Of a stretch of DNA of 64,000 bases, positions 36,016-45,247 are shown in pieces. Where the stretch lies: positions 4,898,001 to 4,962,000 of the forward strand of contig NZ_CP014608.1 in the NCBI RefSeq assembly GCF_001586165.1, in the 5' to 3' direction. A model generated the notes under the pieces. It had not been told where the DNA came from and made no database searches. It worked only from the letters and a program-made list of their open reading frames with translations. Each line of letters begins with the position of its first letter. Positions within the stretch are counted from its first letter, which is position 1. The stretch comes from Obesumbacterium proteus (lineage in GTDB: Bacteria; Pseudomonadota; Gammaproteobacteria; Enterobacterales; Enterobacteriaceae). The position numbers were made by a program, and so were the translations under genes.

Positions 36016-36031
36016 GTTATCTCGCGATAAC
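36016..36031. promoter_or_regulatory. inverted repeat in the nsrR leader
   Basis: GTTATC TCGC GATAAC is a perfect 6-bp inverted repeat 24 bases upstream of the nsrR GTG. On the minus strand TATACT just before it (36033-36038) is a plausible -10. It does not resemble the NsrR 11-1-11 site. The remaining ~190 bp to the purA terminator has no other feature I can support. Confidence 0.35.
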
Positions 36032-36224
36032 TGAGTATAAAAATAGAATATAAAACGAGATATCAATACTGGGAATTCATCCCAAAAATAGATCTGTATA
36101 TTTGGATAATAAACCAGCCACGGCAAAAGCCACTAGCTATTTAGCAAGAAGAGTACGTTTATCGGGGATATTTGGTGTTTATGCTCGCGGATTTCAAGCG
36201 CGAAGGGAATGCCCTAAAGTAATA

Positions 36225-36243
36225 AACCGGGCAGAGCCCGGTT
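36225..36243 (-). terminator. probable purA terminator
   Basis: Perfect 8-bp stem AACCGGGC / GCCCGGTT with a 3-base loop, 27 bases after the purA stop. The following minus-strand bases (TATTACTTTAGG) are only partly T-rich. Confidence 0.65.
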
Positions 36244-36270
36244 CATCAAGAGACAACATAATGCAAACTA

Positions 36271-37569
36271 TTACGCGTCGAACGGGTCGCGCAGGATCAT
36301 AGTCTCTTCACGGTCAGGGCCAGTAGAAATGATATCAACTGGAACACCCGTCACTTCTTCTACACGCTTGATGTAGTTCAGTGCAGCCTGTGGCAATTTG
36401 CTGTGATCTTTAACGCCGAAGGTGGTTTCTTTCCAACCTGGCATAACTTCGTAGATTGGCTCAATGCCTTCCCAGCCTTCTGCGGCCAGCGGAGTGGTGT
36501 CAATTTCACGACCATCCGGCATACGATAACCTACACAGATCTTCACTTCGTCTAAGCCATCCAGCACGTCCAGTTTGGTCATGCAGAAGCCAGACAGAGA
36601 GTTCAGCTCTACGGCACGGCGAACGGCAACAGCGTCCAACCAGCCGGTACGACGACGACGACCGGTAGTTGCACCGAATTCGTTGCCTTTAGTACACAGG
36701 AACTCACCCACTTCATCAAACAGCTCAGTTGGGAATGGACCTGCACCTACGCGAGTAGAGTAAGCTTTAACGATACCCAACACGTAGTCTACACAGCGTG
36801 GACCCACGCCAGAACCGGTAGCAACGCCGCCTGCGGTGGTGTTAGAAGAAGTCACATACGGATAGGTGCCGTGGTCAATATCCAGCAACGTACCCTGTGC
36901 GCCTTCAAACATCACAAACTCGCCTTTCTTGTGAGCTTTGTTCAGCAGATCGGCAACGTCAACCACCATGGCAGTGATGATGTCGGCAACAGCCATAACT
37001 TCATCCAGCACGGTTTGGTAGTCAACTGCTTCAACTTTGTAGTAATTAACCAGTTGGAAATTATGGTATTCCATAATTTCTTTCAGCTTAACTGCAAAGG
37101 TTTCTTTATTGAACAGATCGCCAACGCGCAGACCGCGACGAGCGACTTTATCTTCATACGCAGGACCGATACCACGACCTGTTGTACCGATAGCCTTCGC
37201 ACCGCGTGCTTTTTCGCGCGCGTTATCCAATGCCACGTGATATGGCAGGATCAGAGGACAAGCTTCGGAGAGTAACAGACGTTCGCGAACAGGGATGCCA
37301 CGGGCTTCCAGTTCGGTCATTTCACGCATCAGAGCGTCAGGTGCTAATACCACACCGTTTGCAATAATGCTGGTTACGTTTTCGCGCAGAATTCCTGACG
37401 GAATCAAATGAAGAACGGTTTTTTCACCGTTAATGACTAGTGTATGACCTGCGTTGTGACCGCCCTGATAGCGCACAACATACTTGGCCCTTTCGGTTAA
37501 TAGGTCTACGACCTTGCCCTTACCTTCGTCACCCCATTGGGTGCCTAGTACGACGACATTCTTACCCAT
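36271..37569 (-). CDS. purA: adenylosuccinate synthetase
   Basis: A 432-residue GTP-dependent enzyme that joins IMP and aspartate in the first committed step to AMP. The P-loop-like GDEGKGK is at 13-19 with catalytic Asp14; NAGHT (39-43, His42 region), GTTGRGIGPAYEDK and the C-terminal STGPDRE nucleotide motif are present. Cytosolic dimer. A promoter with a PurR-like site lies directly upstream. Confidence 0.98.
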   Translation of the reverse strand: MGKNVVVLGTQWGDEGKGKVVDLLTERAKYVVRYQGGHNAGHTLVINGEKTVLHLIPSGILRENVTSIIANGVVLAPDALMREMTELEARGIPVRERLLLSEACPLILPYHVALDNAREKARGAKAIGTTGRGIGPAYEDKVARRGLRVGDLFNKETFAVKLKEIMEYHNFQLVNYYKVEAVDYQTVLDEVMAVADIITAMVVDVADLLNKAHKKGEFVMFEGAQGTLLDIDHGTYPYVTSSNTTAGGVATGSGVGPRCVDYVLGIVKAYSTRVGAGPFPTELFDEVGEFLCTKGNEFGATTGRRRRTGWLDAVAVRRAVELNSLSGFCMTKLDVLDGLDEVKICVGYRMPDGREIDTTPLAAEGWEGIEPIYEVMPGWKETTFGVKDHSKLPQAALNYIKRVEEVTGVPVDIISTGPDREETMILRDPFDA

Positions 37570-37597
37570 TTCACTATCACCACGTTGTTAAAAATGG

Positions 37598-37651
37598 ATT
37601 CTACCATCACATTTCGGAGCTTTCAGCACTTTTCAGCACACGATTGCGCAA
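37598..37651 (-). promoter_or_regulatory. purA promoter with PurR-like operator
   Basis: Minus strand: -35 CTGAAA (37621-37626), 17-base spacer, -10 TAGAAT (37598-37603). Just upstream, 37636-37651 reads TTGCGCAATCGTGTGC, which matches the PurR consensus (ACGCAAACGTTTNCNT) at most core positions. E. coli purA is PurR-controlled. Confidence 0.5.
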
Positions 37652-37667
37652 AAAAATCCGAAGATGT

Positions 37668-37868
37668 TTAGCCCCCCATACGGCTACGCAACATGTAGTA
37701 GATAACTAACCCTGCAACCACTAGACCGCCGCCATAACGACGTAAAACTCCGTCAGGTAATTGAGCCATCGTTGCAATCATGCGCCGCCAAACTCGTGGA
37801 AAAAGCATTGGTCCGAGTCCTTCGACGATCAAAACCAACCCTAATGCCATCCAAATTGTAGAGTTCAT
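37668..37868 (-). CDS. yjeT: small inner-membrane protein YjeT (DUF2065)
   Basis: A 66-residue protein with two predicted membrane segments (IWMALGLVLIVEGLGPMLF, about 5-23, and GGLVVAGLVIYYML, about 46-60) separated by a short basic loop (RVWRRM). Function unknown. It lies between purA and hflC as in E. coli. ATG 37868 gives the family N-terminus MNSTIW. The hflC terminator upstream suggests it needs its own promoter or read-through. Confidence 0.88.
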   Translation of the reverse strand: MNSTIWMALGLVLIVEGLGPMLFPRVWRRMIATMAQLPDGVLRRYGGGLVVAGLVIYYMLRSRMGG

Positions 37869-37903
37869 ATTCCCTCTGGCTGTCGACAAAATCAAAAAAC
37901 AAA

Positions 37904-37934
37904 CAAAAAAAAGGCCCGCAACTAAACGGGCCTT
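37904..37934 (-). terminator. rho-independent terminator after hflC
   Basis: Stem AAGGCCCG / CGGGCCTT with an 8-base loop, then a long T-run on the minus strand (37904-37910). Ends the nnr-to-hflC superoperon. Confidence 0.88.
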
Positions 37935-37988
37935 TTCTCATCAAGTTTCCAAAACGCACTTTATTCAGAACGTTTTCTCTAGCAAAGA

Positions 37989-38990
37989 TTATTTAGCGGC
38001 TGCATTACCGTTTGGTGATTTCATGTATTTGAAGAAATCACTGTCTGGGCGCAGAACCATCACATCTTGGCCATCTTTGAAGCTATTTTCGTAGGCTTTC
38101 AGGCTACGAATGAAGGCGAAGAAGTCTGGATCTTGGCTAAATGCATCAGCAAACAGCTTAGCGGTTACCGCATCACCTTCACCGCGAGTAATACGTCCCT
38201 GACGCTCAGCTTCAGCCAGTGTACGCGTTACTTCATAGTCAGCGGTCGCACGTAACTTCTCGGCTTCTTCCTGACCTTGTGAACGGTGACGACGTGCTAC
38301 GGCTTCACGTTCTGCACGCATACGCTTGTAGATTGCGTCAGAAACTTCAGCTGGCAGGTTGATTTGCTTGATACGAACGTCAACCACTTCGATACCCAGA
38401 GCAGCCATACTGTTCGGGTTTACTGCTGGTTGTTTACCGCTAGTTTCACGCTCAACACGTGCTGCTGCGCTCGCAATGGCATCATCTGCATCGCTTGCGG
38501 CGGCATCGTCTACCGTACCGGTGTTCAATGCATCACGCACATCTTCCATCAGCTTACCGCGGGAATCCGTTACGATATCTTTGATGTCCAGACGACCGAT
38601 TTCAGAACGCAGACGGTCACTGAATTTACGTTTCAACAGCACTTCTGCTTGAGAAACATCGCCGCCACCCGTTGCCAAGTAGTAACGACTGAAATCGCTG
38701 ATGCGCCACTTGATATAAGAGTCAACAATCAGGTCTTTCTTCTCTTTGGTAACAAAACGGTCAGCTTGGTTATCCATAGTCTGGATACGTGCATCCAGCA
38801 TTTTGACAGATTCAATAAACGGTATTTTGAGGTGCAGGCCCGGTGCATACACCAAAGGCTTGTTCTCATCATCACGCAGAACCTTGCCAAAACGCAGTAC
38901 GATGCCGCGCTGGCCTTCAGTCACCACAAACAGTGATGCGTACAATACCACCAGGATAACAATGAGAACGAGTAATAGAGACTTACGCAT
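37989..38990 (-). CDS. hflC: FtsH-modulating SPFH protein HflC
   Basis: A 333-residue inner-membrane protein with an N-terminal signal-anchor (LLLVLIVILVVLYASLFVV, about 4-22) and a periplasmic SPFH/band-7 domain (GIVLRFGKV onward), then a coiled coil (about 215-275). HflK and HflC form a large cage around FtsH that modulates its proteolysis. Its ATG overlaps the hflK stop by one base (TAATG), so translation is coupled. It has an Ala/Asp-rich stretch (DDAAASDADDAIASAAA, about 159-175). Confidence 0.96.
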   Translation of the reverse strand: MRKSLLLVLIVILVVLYASLFVVTEGQRGIVLRFGKVLRDDENKPLVYAPGLHLKIPFIESVKMLDARIQTMDNQADRFVTKEKKDLIVDSYIKWRISDFSRYYLATGGGDVSQAEVLLKRKFSDRLRSEIGRLDIKDIVTDSRGKLMEDVRDALNTGTVDDAAASDADDAIASAAARVERETSGKQPAVNPNSMAALGIEVVDVRIKQINLPAEVSDAIYKRMRAEREAVARRHRSQGQEEAEKLRATADYEVTRTLAEAERQGRITRGEGDAVTAKLFADAFSQDPDFFAFIRSLKAYENSFKDGQDVMVLRPDSDFFKYMKSPNGNAAAK

Positions 38991-40240
38991 TAGTTATTCT
39001 CTCCCTGACGATTGGTATCGTTACGCTGAGCATTCGCTCGGCGCTGGTCCATCACGCTGCTGCTTGAATCTGAATTACTGGATGACTTGGTTGCCGCAGG
39101 CGTTGGGTCTAAACGAATCAGGCTAGTATCCTGACTGCCAGATTTCGCCGCTGCGTCAGTTTTGCCACCGCGCATCAGCTGATCCAAAGGCAGAACCATC
39201 AGGTTATTGCTCTTATCATCAACCAACACTTTACGGGTGCTACCCAATACACGTTCCATGGTTTCCAGATACATACGTTCACGCGTGATTTGCGGAGACG
39301 CTTTGTATTCAGGCAACAGGCGAGCGAAACGACCGACTTCACCCTGAGCTTCCAGAACGGTACGATCTTTGTAAGCACGCGCATCTTCAAGAATACGTTG
39401 TGCCTGACCGTTCGCACGAGGCTGAACTTCGTTGGCGTAAGCTTCTGCTTCACGAATGTATTGCTGTTCGTTTTCACGCGCGGCAATCGCATCATCAAAT
39501 GCAGCTTTAACTTCTTCTGGCGGACGCGCTGTCTGGAAGTTTACGTCCAGCAGGGTGATCCCCATTTTGTAAGGCTTAATGGTTTCTTCCAGCACTTTCT
39601 GGGTATCAGTACGAATAATAGTACGACCTTCAGTGAGGATTTTATCCATTGAGTATTTACCAATAACCGCACGCAGCGCGCTGTCAGTTGCCTGACGCAG
39701 ACTGTCATCCGCATTGGTTACGTTGAACAAGTACTCTTCTGGATTGGTTACACGGTACTGCACGTTCATCTCAACGCGTACCACGTTCTCATCCGAAGTC
39801 AGCATCACGCCGGACGCTGCCAGTTCACGCACAGATTCCACGTTAACCGGAGTCACTTCATCAACAAAAGTCGGTTTCCAGTTCAAACCTGGCTGTACCA
39901 GATGACTGAATTTACCAAAACGTGTCACGACGCCACGTTCGGCTTCTTTAATGGTATAGAAACCACTTGCTGCCCAGATGACAACCACAGCTGCAACAGC
40001 AAGCCCAACCACTTTGCCACCCATAGGTGCGCGTGGATTGCCTGAATTGCTAGAACCCGTGCCTTTACCGCCCAGTCCACCCAGCTTTTTGCTCAGTTTA
40101 CGGAAGATATCATCCAGATCCGGAGGCCCCTGATCGCGACCACCTTTATTGTTGTTTCCGCCGGAGTTGCCGCCATTATTACTGCCGCCCCCCCACGGGT
40201 CGCGGTCCTGTCCGTTATTACCGGGCTGATTCCACGCCAT
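38990..40240 (-). CDS. hflK: FtsH-modulating SPFH protein HflK
   Basis: A 416-residue partner of HflC. The cytoplasmic N-terminus is Gly/Asn-rich (NQPGNNGQDRDPWGGG and more), followed by one transmembrane helix (VVGLAVAAVVVIWAASGFY, about 77-95), the SPFH domain and a coiled coil, ending in a Ser/Asn-rich tail. I use ATG 40240 (MAWNQPG), as in E. coli; an in-frame ATG four codons upstream is less likely. Confidence 0.95.
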   Translation of the reverse strand: MAWNQPGNNGQDRDPWGGGSNNGGNSGGNNNKGGRDQGPPDLDDIFRKLSKKLGGLGGKGTGSSNSGNPRAPMGGKVVGLAVAAVVVIWAASGFYTIKEAERGVVTRFGKFSHLVQPGLNWKPTFVDEVTPVNVESVRELAASGVMLTSDENVVRVEMNVQYRVTNPEEYLFNVTNADDSLRQATDSALRAVIGKYSMDKILTEGRTIIRTDTQKVLEETIKPYKMGITLLDVNFQTARPPEEVKAAFDDAIAARENEQQYIREAEAYANEVQPRANGQAQRILEDARAYKDRTVLEAQGEVGRFARLLPEYKASPQITRERMYLETMERVLGSTRKVLVDDKSNNLMVLPLDQLMRGGKTDAAAKSGSQDTSLIRLDPTPAATKSSSNSDSSSSVMDQRRANAQRNDTNRQGENN

Positions 40241-40310
40241 GTTTCGCTCCATTCTTCAATGATTGGTGTTCTTCAGACTCATTTGAGTAGGTGATATTAA
40301 CCAAGTGTTA

Positions 40311-41591
40311 CTAAATAATATACTTTAGTAATTCTTGTTCACGTTTACAAAGTCGATGCCACTCCACAATTGGGAGCCGGATCTGTAATCCAATACTGCC
40401 ATCTTCTTCGATCCACTCTTTCTCTATTGCCTGAAGCTGGTAAAAACGGCTACGTAAACGTCCTGCCTCAGGCGGCAATCGCAACTCGTAGCTTGCAATT
40501 TCTCCGCTCAAGCGCTCTGTTAACGCTTGGAACAATAAATCAATTCCCGCCCCAGTTTGTGCAGAAACCCAAACTCGAATAGGTAAATTCTCATCGTTCC
40601 GATCGATACGCGGTTCGAACTCATCCAGCATATCAATTTTGTTCATTACAAGCAGTACAGGAATTTCATCTGCTTCAATTTCTGCTAATACAGTATTCAC
40701 TGCATCAATATTCTCATCAACACGAGCATCAGATGCATCAATTATGTGCAATAAAAGTGATGCCTGACGGGTTTCTTGCAGCGTTGCCTTAAACGCGGCC
40801 ACCAAATCGTGGGGCAGATGGCGAATAAACCCAACCGTATCGGCGAGAACGGTGGTGCCAACATCAACGACGTCAATACGACGTAGCGTCGGATCAAGCG
40901 TAGCAAACAGTTGGTCAGCAGCATACACGTCTGCTTTGGTTATGTGGTTAAACAGCGTTGATTTTCCGGCGTTGGTGTAACCCACCAGTGACACCGTTGG
41001 AACATCCGCACGACTACGCGCACGACGCCCTTGGTCGCGCTGTTTTTCAACGCGTTCCAGACGAGACAAAATCAGGCTGATGCGATCGCGCAGTAAACGA
41101 CGGTCTGTTTCAAGCTGGGTTTCGCCCGGACCACGTAAGCCGATCCCACCTTTTTGACGTTCAAGGTGAGTCCAGCCACGCACTAAACGCGTAGCTAAAT
41201 GGCGTAGCTGAGCAAGTTCAACCTGCAACTTACCTTCATGGGTACGTGCACGTTGAGCAAAAATGTCGAGGATCAGGCCCGTGCGATCAATCACGCGGCA
41301 CTGGCATAATTTTTCCAGATTGCGTTCTTGGGCTGCGGATAATGCGTGATCAAAAAGAACGACGGAGGCACCGGTTTCTTGAACCGCCTGAGCGATTTCT
41401 TCGGCTTTACCTTCGCCAACAAAATACTTTGGATGCGGGGCCTTGCGGCTGCCGGTAACAACGCGTAATGCTTCTACGCCCGCGGAGGAGACTAAGGACT
41501 CAAACTCTCTGAGATCTTCAATATCTCTTTCTTGGGAGAAATAGACGTGAACCAATACGGCCTGCTCGCCGGCTTCGTAACGGTCAAACAA
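40311..41591 (-). CDS. hflX: ribosome-splitting GTPase HflX
   Basis: A 426-residue GTPase that splits 70S ribosomes under heat stress. N-terminal HflX domain (about 1-180, including GGIGLRGPGETQLETDRR). G domain: G1 GYTNAGKST (about 204), G3 DTVGFIRHLP, G4 NKID; C-terminal domain to LLKYII. The start codon is TTG at 41591 (MFDRYEAGEQ), preceded by GAGAGG; E. coli hflX has the same rare start as far as I recall. Between hfq and hflK in the superoperon. Confidence 0.95.
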   Translation of the reverse strand: MFDRYEAGEQAVLVHVYFSQERDIEDLREFESLVSSAGVEALRVVTGSRKAPHPKYFVGEGKAEEIAQAVQETGASVVLFDHALSAAQERNLEKLCQCRVIDRTGLILDIFAQRARTHEGKLQVELAQLRHLATRLVRGWTHLERQKGGIGLRGPGETQLETDRRLLRDRISLILSRLERVEKQRDQGRRARSRADVPTVSLVGYTNAGKSTLFNHITKADVYAADQLFATLDPTLRRIDVVDVGTTVLADTVGFIRHLPHDLVAAFKATLQETRQASLLLHIIDASDARVDENIDAVNTVLAEIEADEIPVLLVMNKIDMLDEFEPRIDRNDENLPIRVWVSAQTGAGIDLLFQALTERLSGEIASYELRLPPEAGRLRSRFYQLQAIEKEWIEEDGSIGLQIRLPIVEWHRLCKREQELLKYII

Positions 41592-41689
41592 ACGTGAAAC
41601 CTCTCAAGCGGATAGGACCGATGAGAACGGAGAGCATCAATGACAAACGATCATTAACACCCTCCGACTGAGATAACGAACGATGCGGC

Positions 41690-41995
41690 TTATTCAGCGT
41701 CATCGCTGTCCTGAGACGACGGTGAAGACGCCTGATTGCTACCGTGGTAGTTGCTGCTGCCGCCAGTTCCCGGATTATTGCTATGATGAGAAACCGGACG
41801 AGACGGAACAACGGTAGAAATTGCGTGCTTATAAACCATCTGGCTAACTGTGTTTTTCAACAGAATGACAAACTGATCGAAAGACTCAATCTGGCCTTGC
41901 AGCTTAATACCATTCACCAAATAGATCGAAACTGGGACTCGTTCGCGACGCAGTGCGTTCAGGAACGGGTCTTGTAAAGATTGCCCCTTAGCCAT
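41690..41995 (-). CDS. hfq: RNA chaperone Hfq
   Basis: A 101-residue Sm-like hexameric protein pairing small RNAs with mRNAs. The Sm1 motif SLQDPFLNALRRERVPVSIY and Sm2 motif YKHAISTVVPSRPV are intact, with proximal-face Q8 and K56-H57 equivalents. The tail is a flexible Ser/Gly/Asn-rich segment ending in acidic SQDSDDAE, the tip that in E. coli promotes RNA release. A 311-bp upstream gap separates it from miaA, probably with its own promoters. Confidence 0.97.
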   Translation of the reverse strand: MAKGQSLQDPFLNALRRERVPVSIYLVNGIKLQGQIESFDQFVILLKNTVSQMVYKHAISTVVPSRPVSHHSNNPGTGGSSNYHGSNQASSPSSQDSDDAE

Positions 41996-42306
41996 TCTAT
42001 CTTTTCCTTATTTGCTAGTTGTTTGTTGTATGTTACTAAGAGTCCAACGACTCCAATCAAAATAAACTGCGTAAAAATTTGCGCACTGAGTACTTTACTC
42101 AAAACAATCCCAGAGACAGACCGTATATTTGTGAGTTCCCAGAAGCATAGATAATCCTGTTATACACAGGTCACTATGTGATTACGGCGAACAGACACAG
42201 ACAACGCGTCTGCAACGTGAAACATAATGAGTATATGGTGCATGAATCTCCCTGATTCAAGTACCCATCGGCCTAATTACGGCCCAATCACCTCAATTGT
42301 ACACAA
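41996..42306. other. miaA-hfq intergenic region (311 bp) with two small palindromes
   Basis: Longer than the E. coli spacer as I recall it. TGAGTA CTT TACTCA (42087-42101) and TGCG-AAAAATTT-CGCA (42068-42085) are adjacent inverted repeats ~75-100 bases upstream of hfq. Promoters for hfq are expected here; I could not assign a -35/-10 with confidence. No gene seen. Confidence 0.5.
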
Positions 42307-43254
42307 TCAATCAAGCGATGCACGAACAACCTGTGCCACACTTTCCAGAGCCTGCAACGGTTCATCACTATCTAACCAATGCACAGACTCCCAACCGCGC
42401 AACCAAGTCATCTGACGTTTTGCCAACTGACGTGTTGCACAAATTCCACGGTAAACCATTTCATCGTAGCCTATTTCGCCCTCCAGATATGACCACATCT
42501 GGCGGTAGCCCACGCAGCGCACAGAAGGTAAGTCTGTGTGCAAATCACCACGTTCGAACAAGGCTCTGGCTTCGGCTTCAAAGCCAGCGGCCATCATCTG
42601 CTCAAAACGCAGGGCAATTCGCTGGTGTAACTGTTCGCGTGTTGCAGGTGCAATCGCAAACTGTTGCACATTGTAGGGTAGCGTCTCGCCTGAAATTTTA
42701 GTCAGCTCAGTTAAAGTTTTACCCGAAATAAGAAAAACTTCCAGTGCGCGGCTCAGTCTCTGCGGATCATTTGGATGAATCCTAGCAGCAGAAACAGGAT
42801 CAACCTGCTGTAACTGACGGTGTAACGCCTCCCAACCCAGCTCTTGTGCCTGTTTTTCTATCTGGGCTCTGACGTCTGGATCCGCAGGTGGCAAAGGCGA
42901 AAGACCTTCCAGCAATGCTTTAAAGTAAAGCATGGTTCCACCCACTAAGAGGGGAATTTTCCCTTCAGCGGTGATGGCCGCCATTTCACGCAGTGCATCG
43001 GCACGAAAATCTGCCGCCGAGTAACTTTCAGCAGGATCACGGATATCGATGAGACGATGTGGAGCCTGAGCAAGCTCTTCAGCCGTTGGCTTTGCGGTGC
43101 CAATATCCATTCCATGGTAGATTAGAGCAGAATCAACGCTAATAAGTTCAACGGGAAAGCGCTGACGCAACGACATAGCAAGAGCCGTTTTCCCAGACGC
43201 CGTCGGCCCCATAATAAAAATGGCAGGAGGAAGAGAATTATTGGCGTTAATCAT
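42307..43254 (-). CDS. miaA: tRNA dimethylallyltransferase MiaA
   Basis: A 315-residue enzyme adding the dimethylallyl group to A37 of tRNAs reading UNN codons. P-loop GPTASGKT at 16-23; catalytic Asp in SVDSALIYHGMDIGTAKP; tRNA-binding region RLSRALEVFLISGKTLTEL; C-terminal RQLAKRQMTWLRG. Located 23 bases after mutL in the superoperon. Confidence 0.96.
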   Translation of the reverse strand: MINANNSLPPAIFIMGPTASGKTALAMSLRQRFPVELISVDSALIYHGMDIGTAKPTAEELAQAPHRLIDIRDPAESYSAADFRADALREMAAITAEGKIPLLVGGTMLYFKALLEGLSPLPPADPDVRAQIEKQAQELGWEALHRQLQQVDPVSAARIHPNDPQRLSRALEVFLISGKTLTELTKISGETLPYNVQQFAIAPATREQLHQRIALRFEQMMAAGFEAEARALFERGDLHTDLPSVRCVGYRQMWSYLEGEIGYDEMVYRGICATRQLAKRQMTWLRGWESVHWLDSDEPLQALESVAQVVRASLD

Positions 43255-43277
43255 AAAATATTTTATTCAGCTCTTTA

Positions 43278-45197
43278 TCAATGGGACTGTAACGAAACCA
43301 GCGCTGGCGTTAAATCTACGGGCTGCAGTAGCGCAGCAGGCGGCGACTTTACCAGCACAGGGCAAAGCCGTTCAACCTCAGCTAACAATTGGATAGCTTG
43401 GGAAACGCTCCACTGCTCACGCTCGGTCACTAACTGACTGGCTAACCATTTGCTTATCACCGTTGATTCCGCCTCTGGCGCCGCTGCTAAGAAGGCAAGA
43501 AACGCAGGAATAAGCTGCGGTAGGTTCTGATGGCGTAACGGCAGCGGTACGGCCCGTAACGTGGCTCGCTGACGCTCCAAAATAAGATCAATACCTAGAT
43601 TTTTTAACGTTTCCGCCCCGCTTTGTGCACCTTTGATTTCTTCTGCGCTTAGCGTGAGCTTAACCGGAATCAAAAGCGGCTGCGGGCGTAAGCCCTCGGC
43701 TCTTGGTAATAACTGCACCTGACGCAGTTCGATTTCAGCGACGTCTAAATTTAATAAGGCCACGCCGTGCTGGCGTTCTAGCAACGCATAATGGCGCTCA
43801 CAGATTGTCAGAACGCGTCCAAAGCTACTCTCGCCGTGTTGCAACGGCGCTGAAGCAGGCTGCGGGAACATCTCTGGTTTACGGCTATTTTCCGCGGAAA
43901 GAGCATCTTGATGTTGCACCACCTGCGGCTGAGGCATCCGTTTTTCCGGCACCTGCATCAAACGCTGGTATAGCTGCCCTTCCTGTTTCTGATAGCCATC
44001 ACCTGCGGAAAAATGACGATTTTCACTCGGCGCCCGCTTCTCGGAAGCAGAACCGTGCGAGGTTGGTTTTCCATATGCCGGTGAGGGTTCACGCATCGGG
44101 GTTTTACTGAACTGGTTAACACCTGCCGCGACGCGGTTTTCCGGCTCCCAACGCGGCGCTTCTTCTGTTTCAGCCACCACCTCGGGCAACGAAGGCTGTT
44201 CAGCCTGTTGCAGGACCGAGATCACCGCCTGATAGATAAAATCATGCACTAAACGCGCCTGATGAAAACGCACCTCATGCTTGGCTGGATGCACGTTGAC
44301 GTCAACCTGATGCGGATCAACGGTCAAATAGAGAACATAGGCTGGCTGCTGGTCATCTTTCAGCTGATCTTGATAGGCTTGGCGGATAGCATGAGTAATC
44401 AATTTGTCACGCATCATACGGCCATTAACATAGCTGTACTGCATTTCGGTCAGCTGACGCGAACCCACCGGATCGGCAACCCAGCCATGAATAGCTAAAT
44501 CACCGTGTTCCCATTTTATTTCCAGCGCATGCTGAATAAATGCGGTACCGCAGATCGATCCTAGACGGCGCTCTTTTTGTCCATCTTCTTTGACCGCACG
44601 GTATTGGCGCATCATTTTACCGTTGTGATGCAGTTGAATCGTCACGTCAAATCGAGCCAAAGCAATGCGGCGCACCACTTCGTCAATATGGCCAAACTCC
44701 GTCTTCTCGGTACGCATGAATTTGCGCCGTGCTGGTGTGTTGTAGAATAAATCCAAGACTTCAACGGTTGTGCCGATCGGATGAGCGGCGGGTTTCACCG
44801 TTACCGCCATATCACGCCCTTCCGCGTAGGCCTGCCATGCTTCGCTTTGCTCGGCGGTACGCGACGTCATGGTTAAACGCGAGACTGAACTGACGCTCGC
44901 CAGCGCTTCTCCACGAAACCCGAGACTCATGATGGCCTCGAGATCGTCAAGTGAGGTAATTTTACTCGTGGCATGGCGCGCTAACGCCAAGGCTAATTCG
45001 TCTTTGTTAATCCCGCAGCCGTTATCACGAATTCGGATCAGCTTGGCGCCGCCGCGTTCGATCTCAATATCGATCCGCGTGGCTCCTGCATCTAAACTGT
45101 TCTCCACCAGCTCTTTAACCACCGATGCAGGGCGTTCCACCACTTCGCCCGCGGCGATTTGGTTGGCAAGCTGCGGAGGTAAAACCTGAATCGGCAT
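43278..45197 (-). CDS. mutL: DNA mismatch repair protein MutL
   Basis: A 639-residue GHKL ATPase coordinating MutS with MutH and UvrD. ATP-binding motifs: ELVENSLDAGAT (29-40), DNGCGI (58-63), GFRGEALASV (93-102) and a GTTVEVLDLFYNTPAR loop. The central linker (about 340-450) is low-complexity and poorly conserved; the C-terminal dimerisation domain follows. No endonuclease DQHA motif, as expected where MutH exists. Confidence 0.97.
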   Translation of the reverse strand: MPIQVLPPQLANQIAAGEVVERPASVVKELVENSLDAGATRIDIEIERGGAKLIRIRDNGCGINKDELALALARHATSKITSLDDLEAIMSLGFRGEALASVSSVSRLTMTSRTAEQSEAWQAYAEGRDMAVTVKPAAHPIGTTVEVLDLFYNTPARRKFMRTEKTEFGHIDEVVRRIALARFDVTIQLHHNGKMMRQYRAVKEDGQKERRLGSICGTAFIQHALEIKWEHGDLAIHGWVADPVGSRQLTEMQYSYVNGRMMRDKLITHAIRQAYQDQLKDDQQPAYVLYLTVDPHQVDVNVHPAKHEVRFHQARLVHDFIYQAVISVLQQAEQPSLPEVVAETEEAPRWEPENRVAAGVNQFSKTPMREPSPAYGKPTSHGSASEKRAPSENRHFSAGDGYQKQEGQLYQRLMQVPEKRMPQPQVVQHQDALSAENSRKPEMFPQPASAPLQHGESSFGRVLTICERHYALLERQHGVALLNLDVAEIELRQVQLLPRAEGLRPQPLLIPVKLTLSAEEIKGAQSGAETLKNLGIDLILERQRATLRAVPLPLRHQNLPQLIPAFLAFLAAAPEAESTVISKWLASQLVTEREQWSVSQAIQLLAEVERLCPVLVKSPPAALLQPVDLTPALVSLQSH

Positions 45198-45247
45198 ATG
45201 TTTTCCTTGGTTAGAGAACCTTAAATAACAAAGAGTGGAATCAACGC

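Noticed and set aside
38500..38560. Frameshift or insertion suspected in hflC because of the DDAAASDADD stretch
   Set aside because: The frame is continuous and the low-complexity stretch sits in a variable loop of the SPFH domain; flanking regions align normally.
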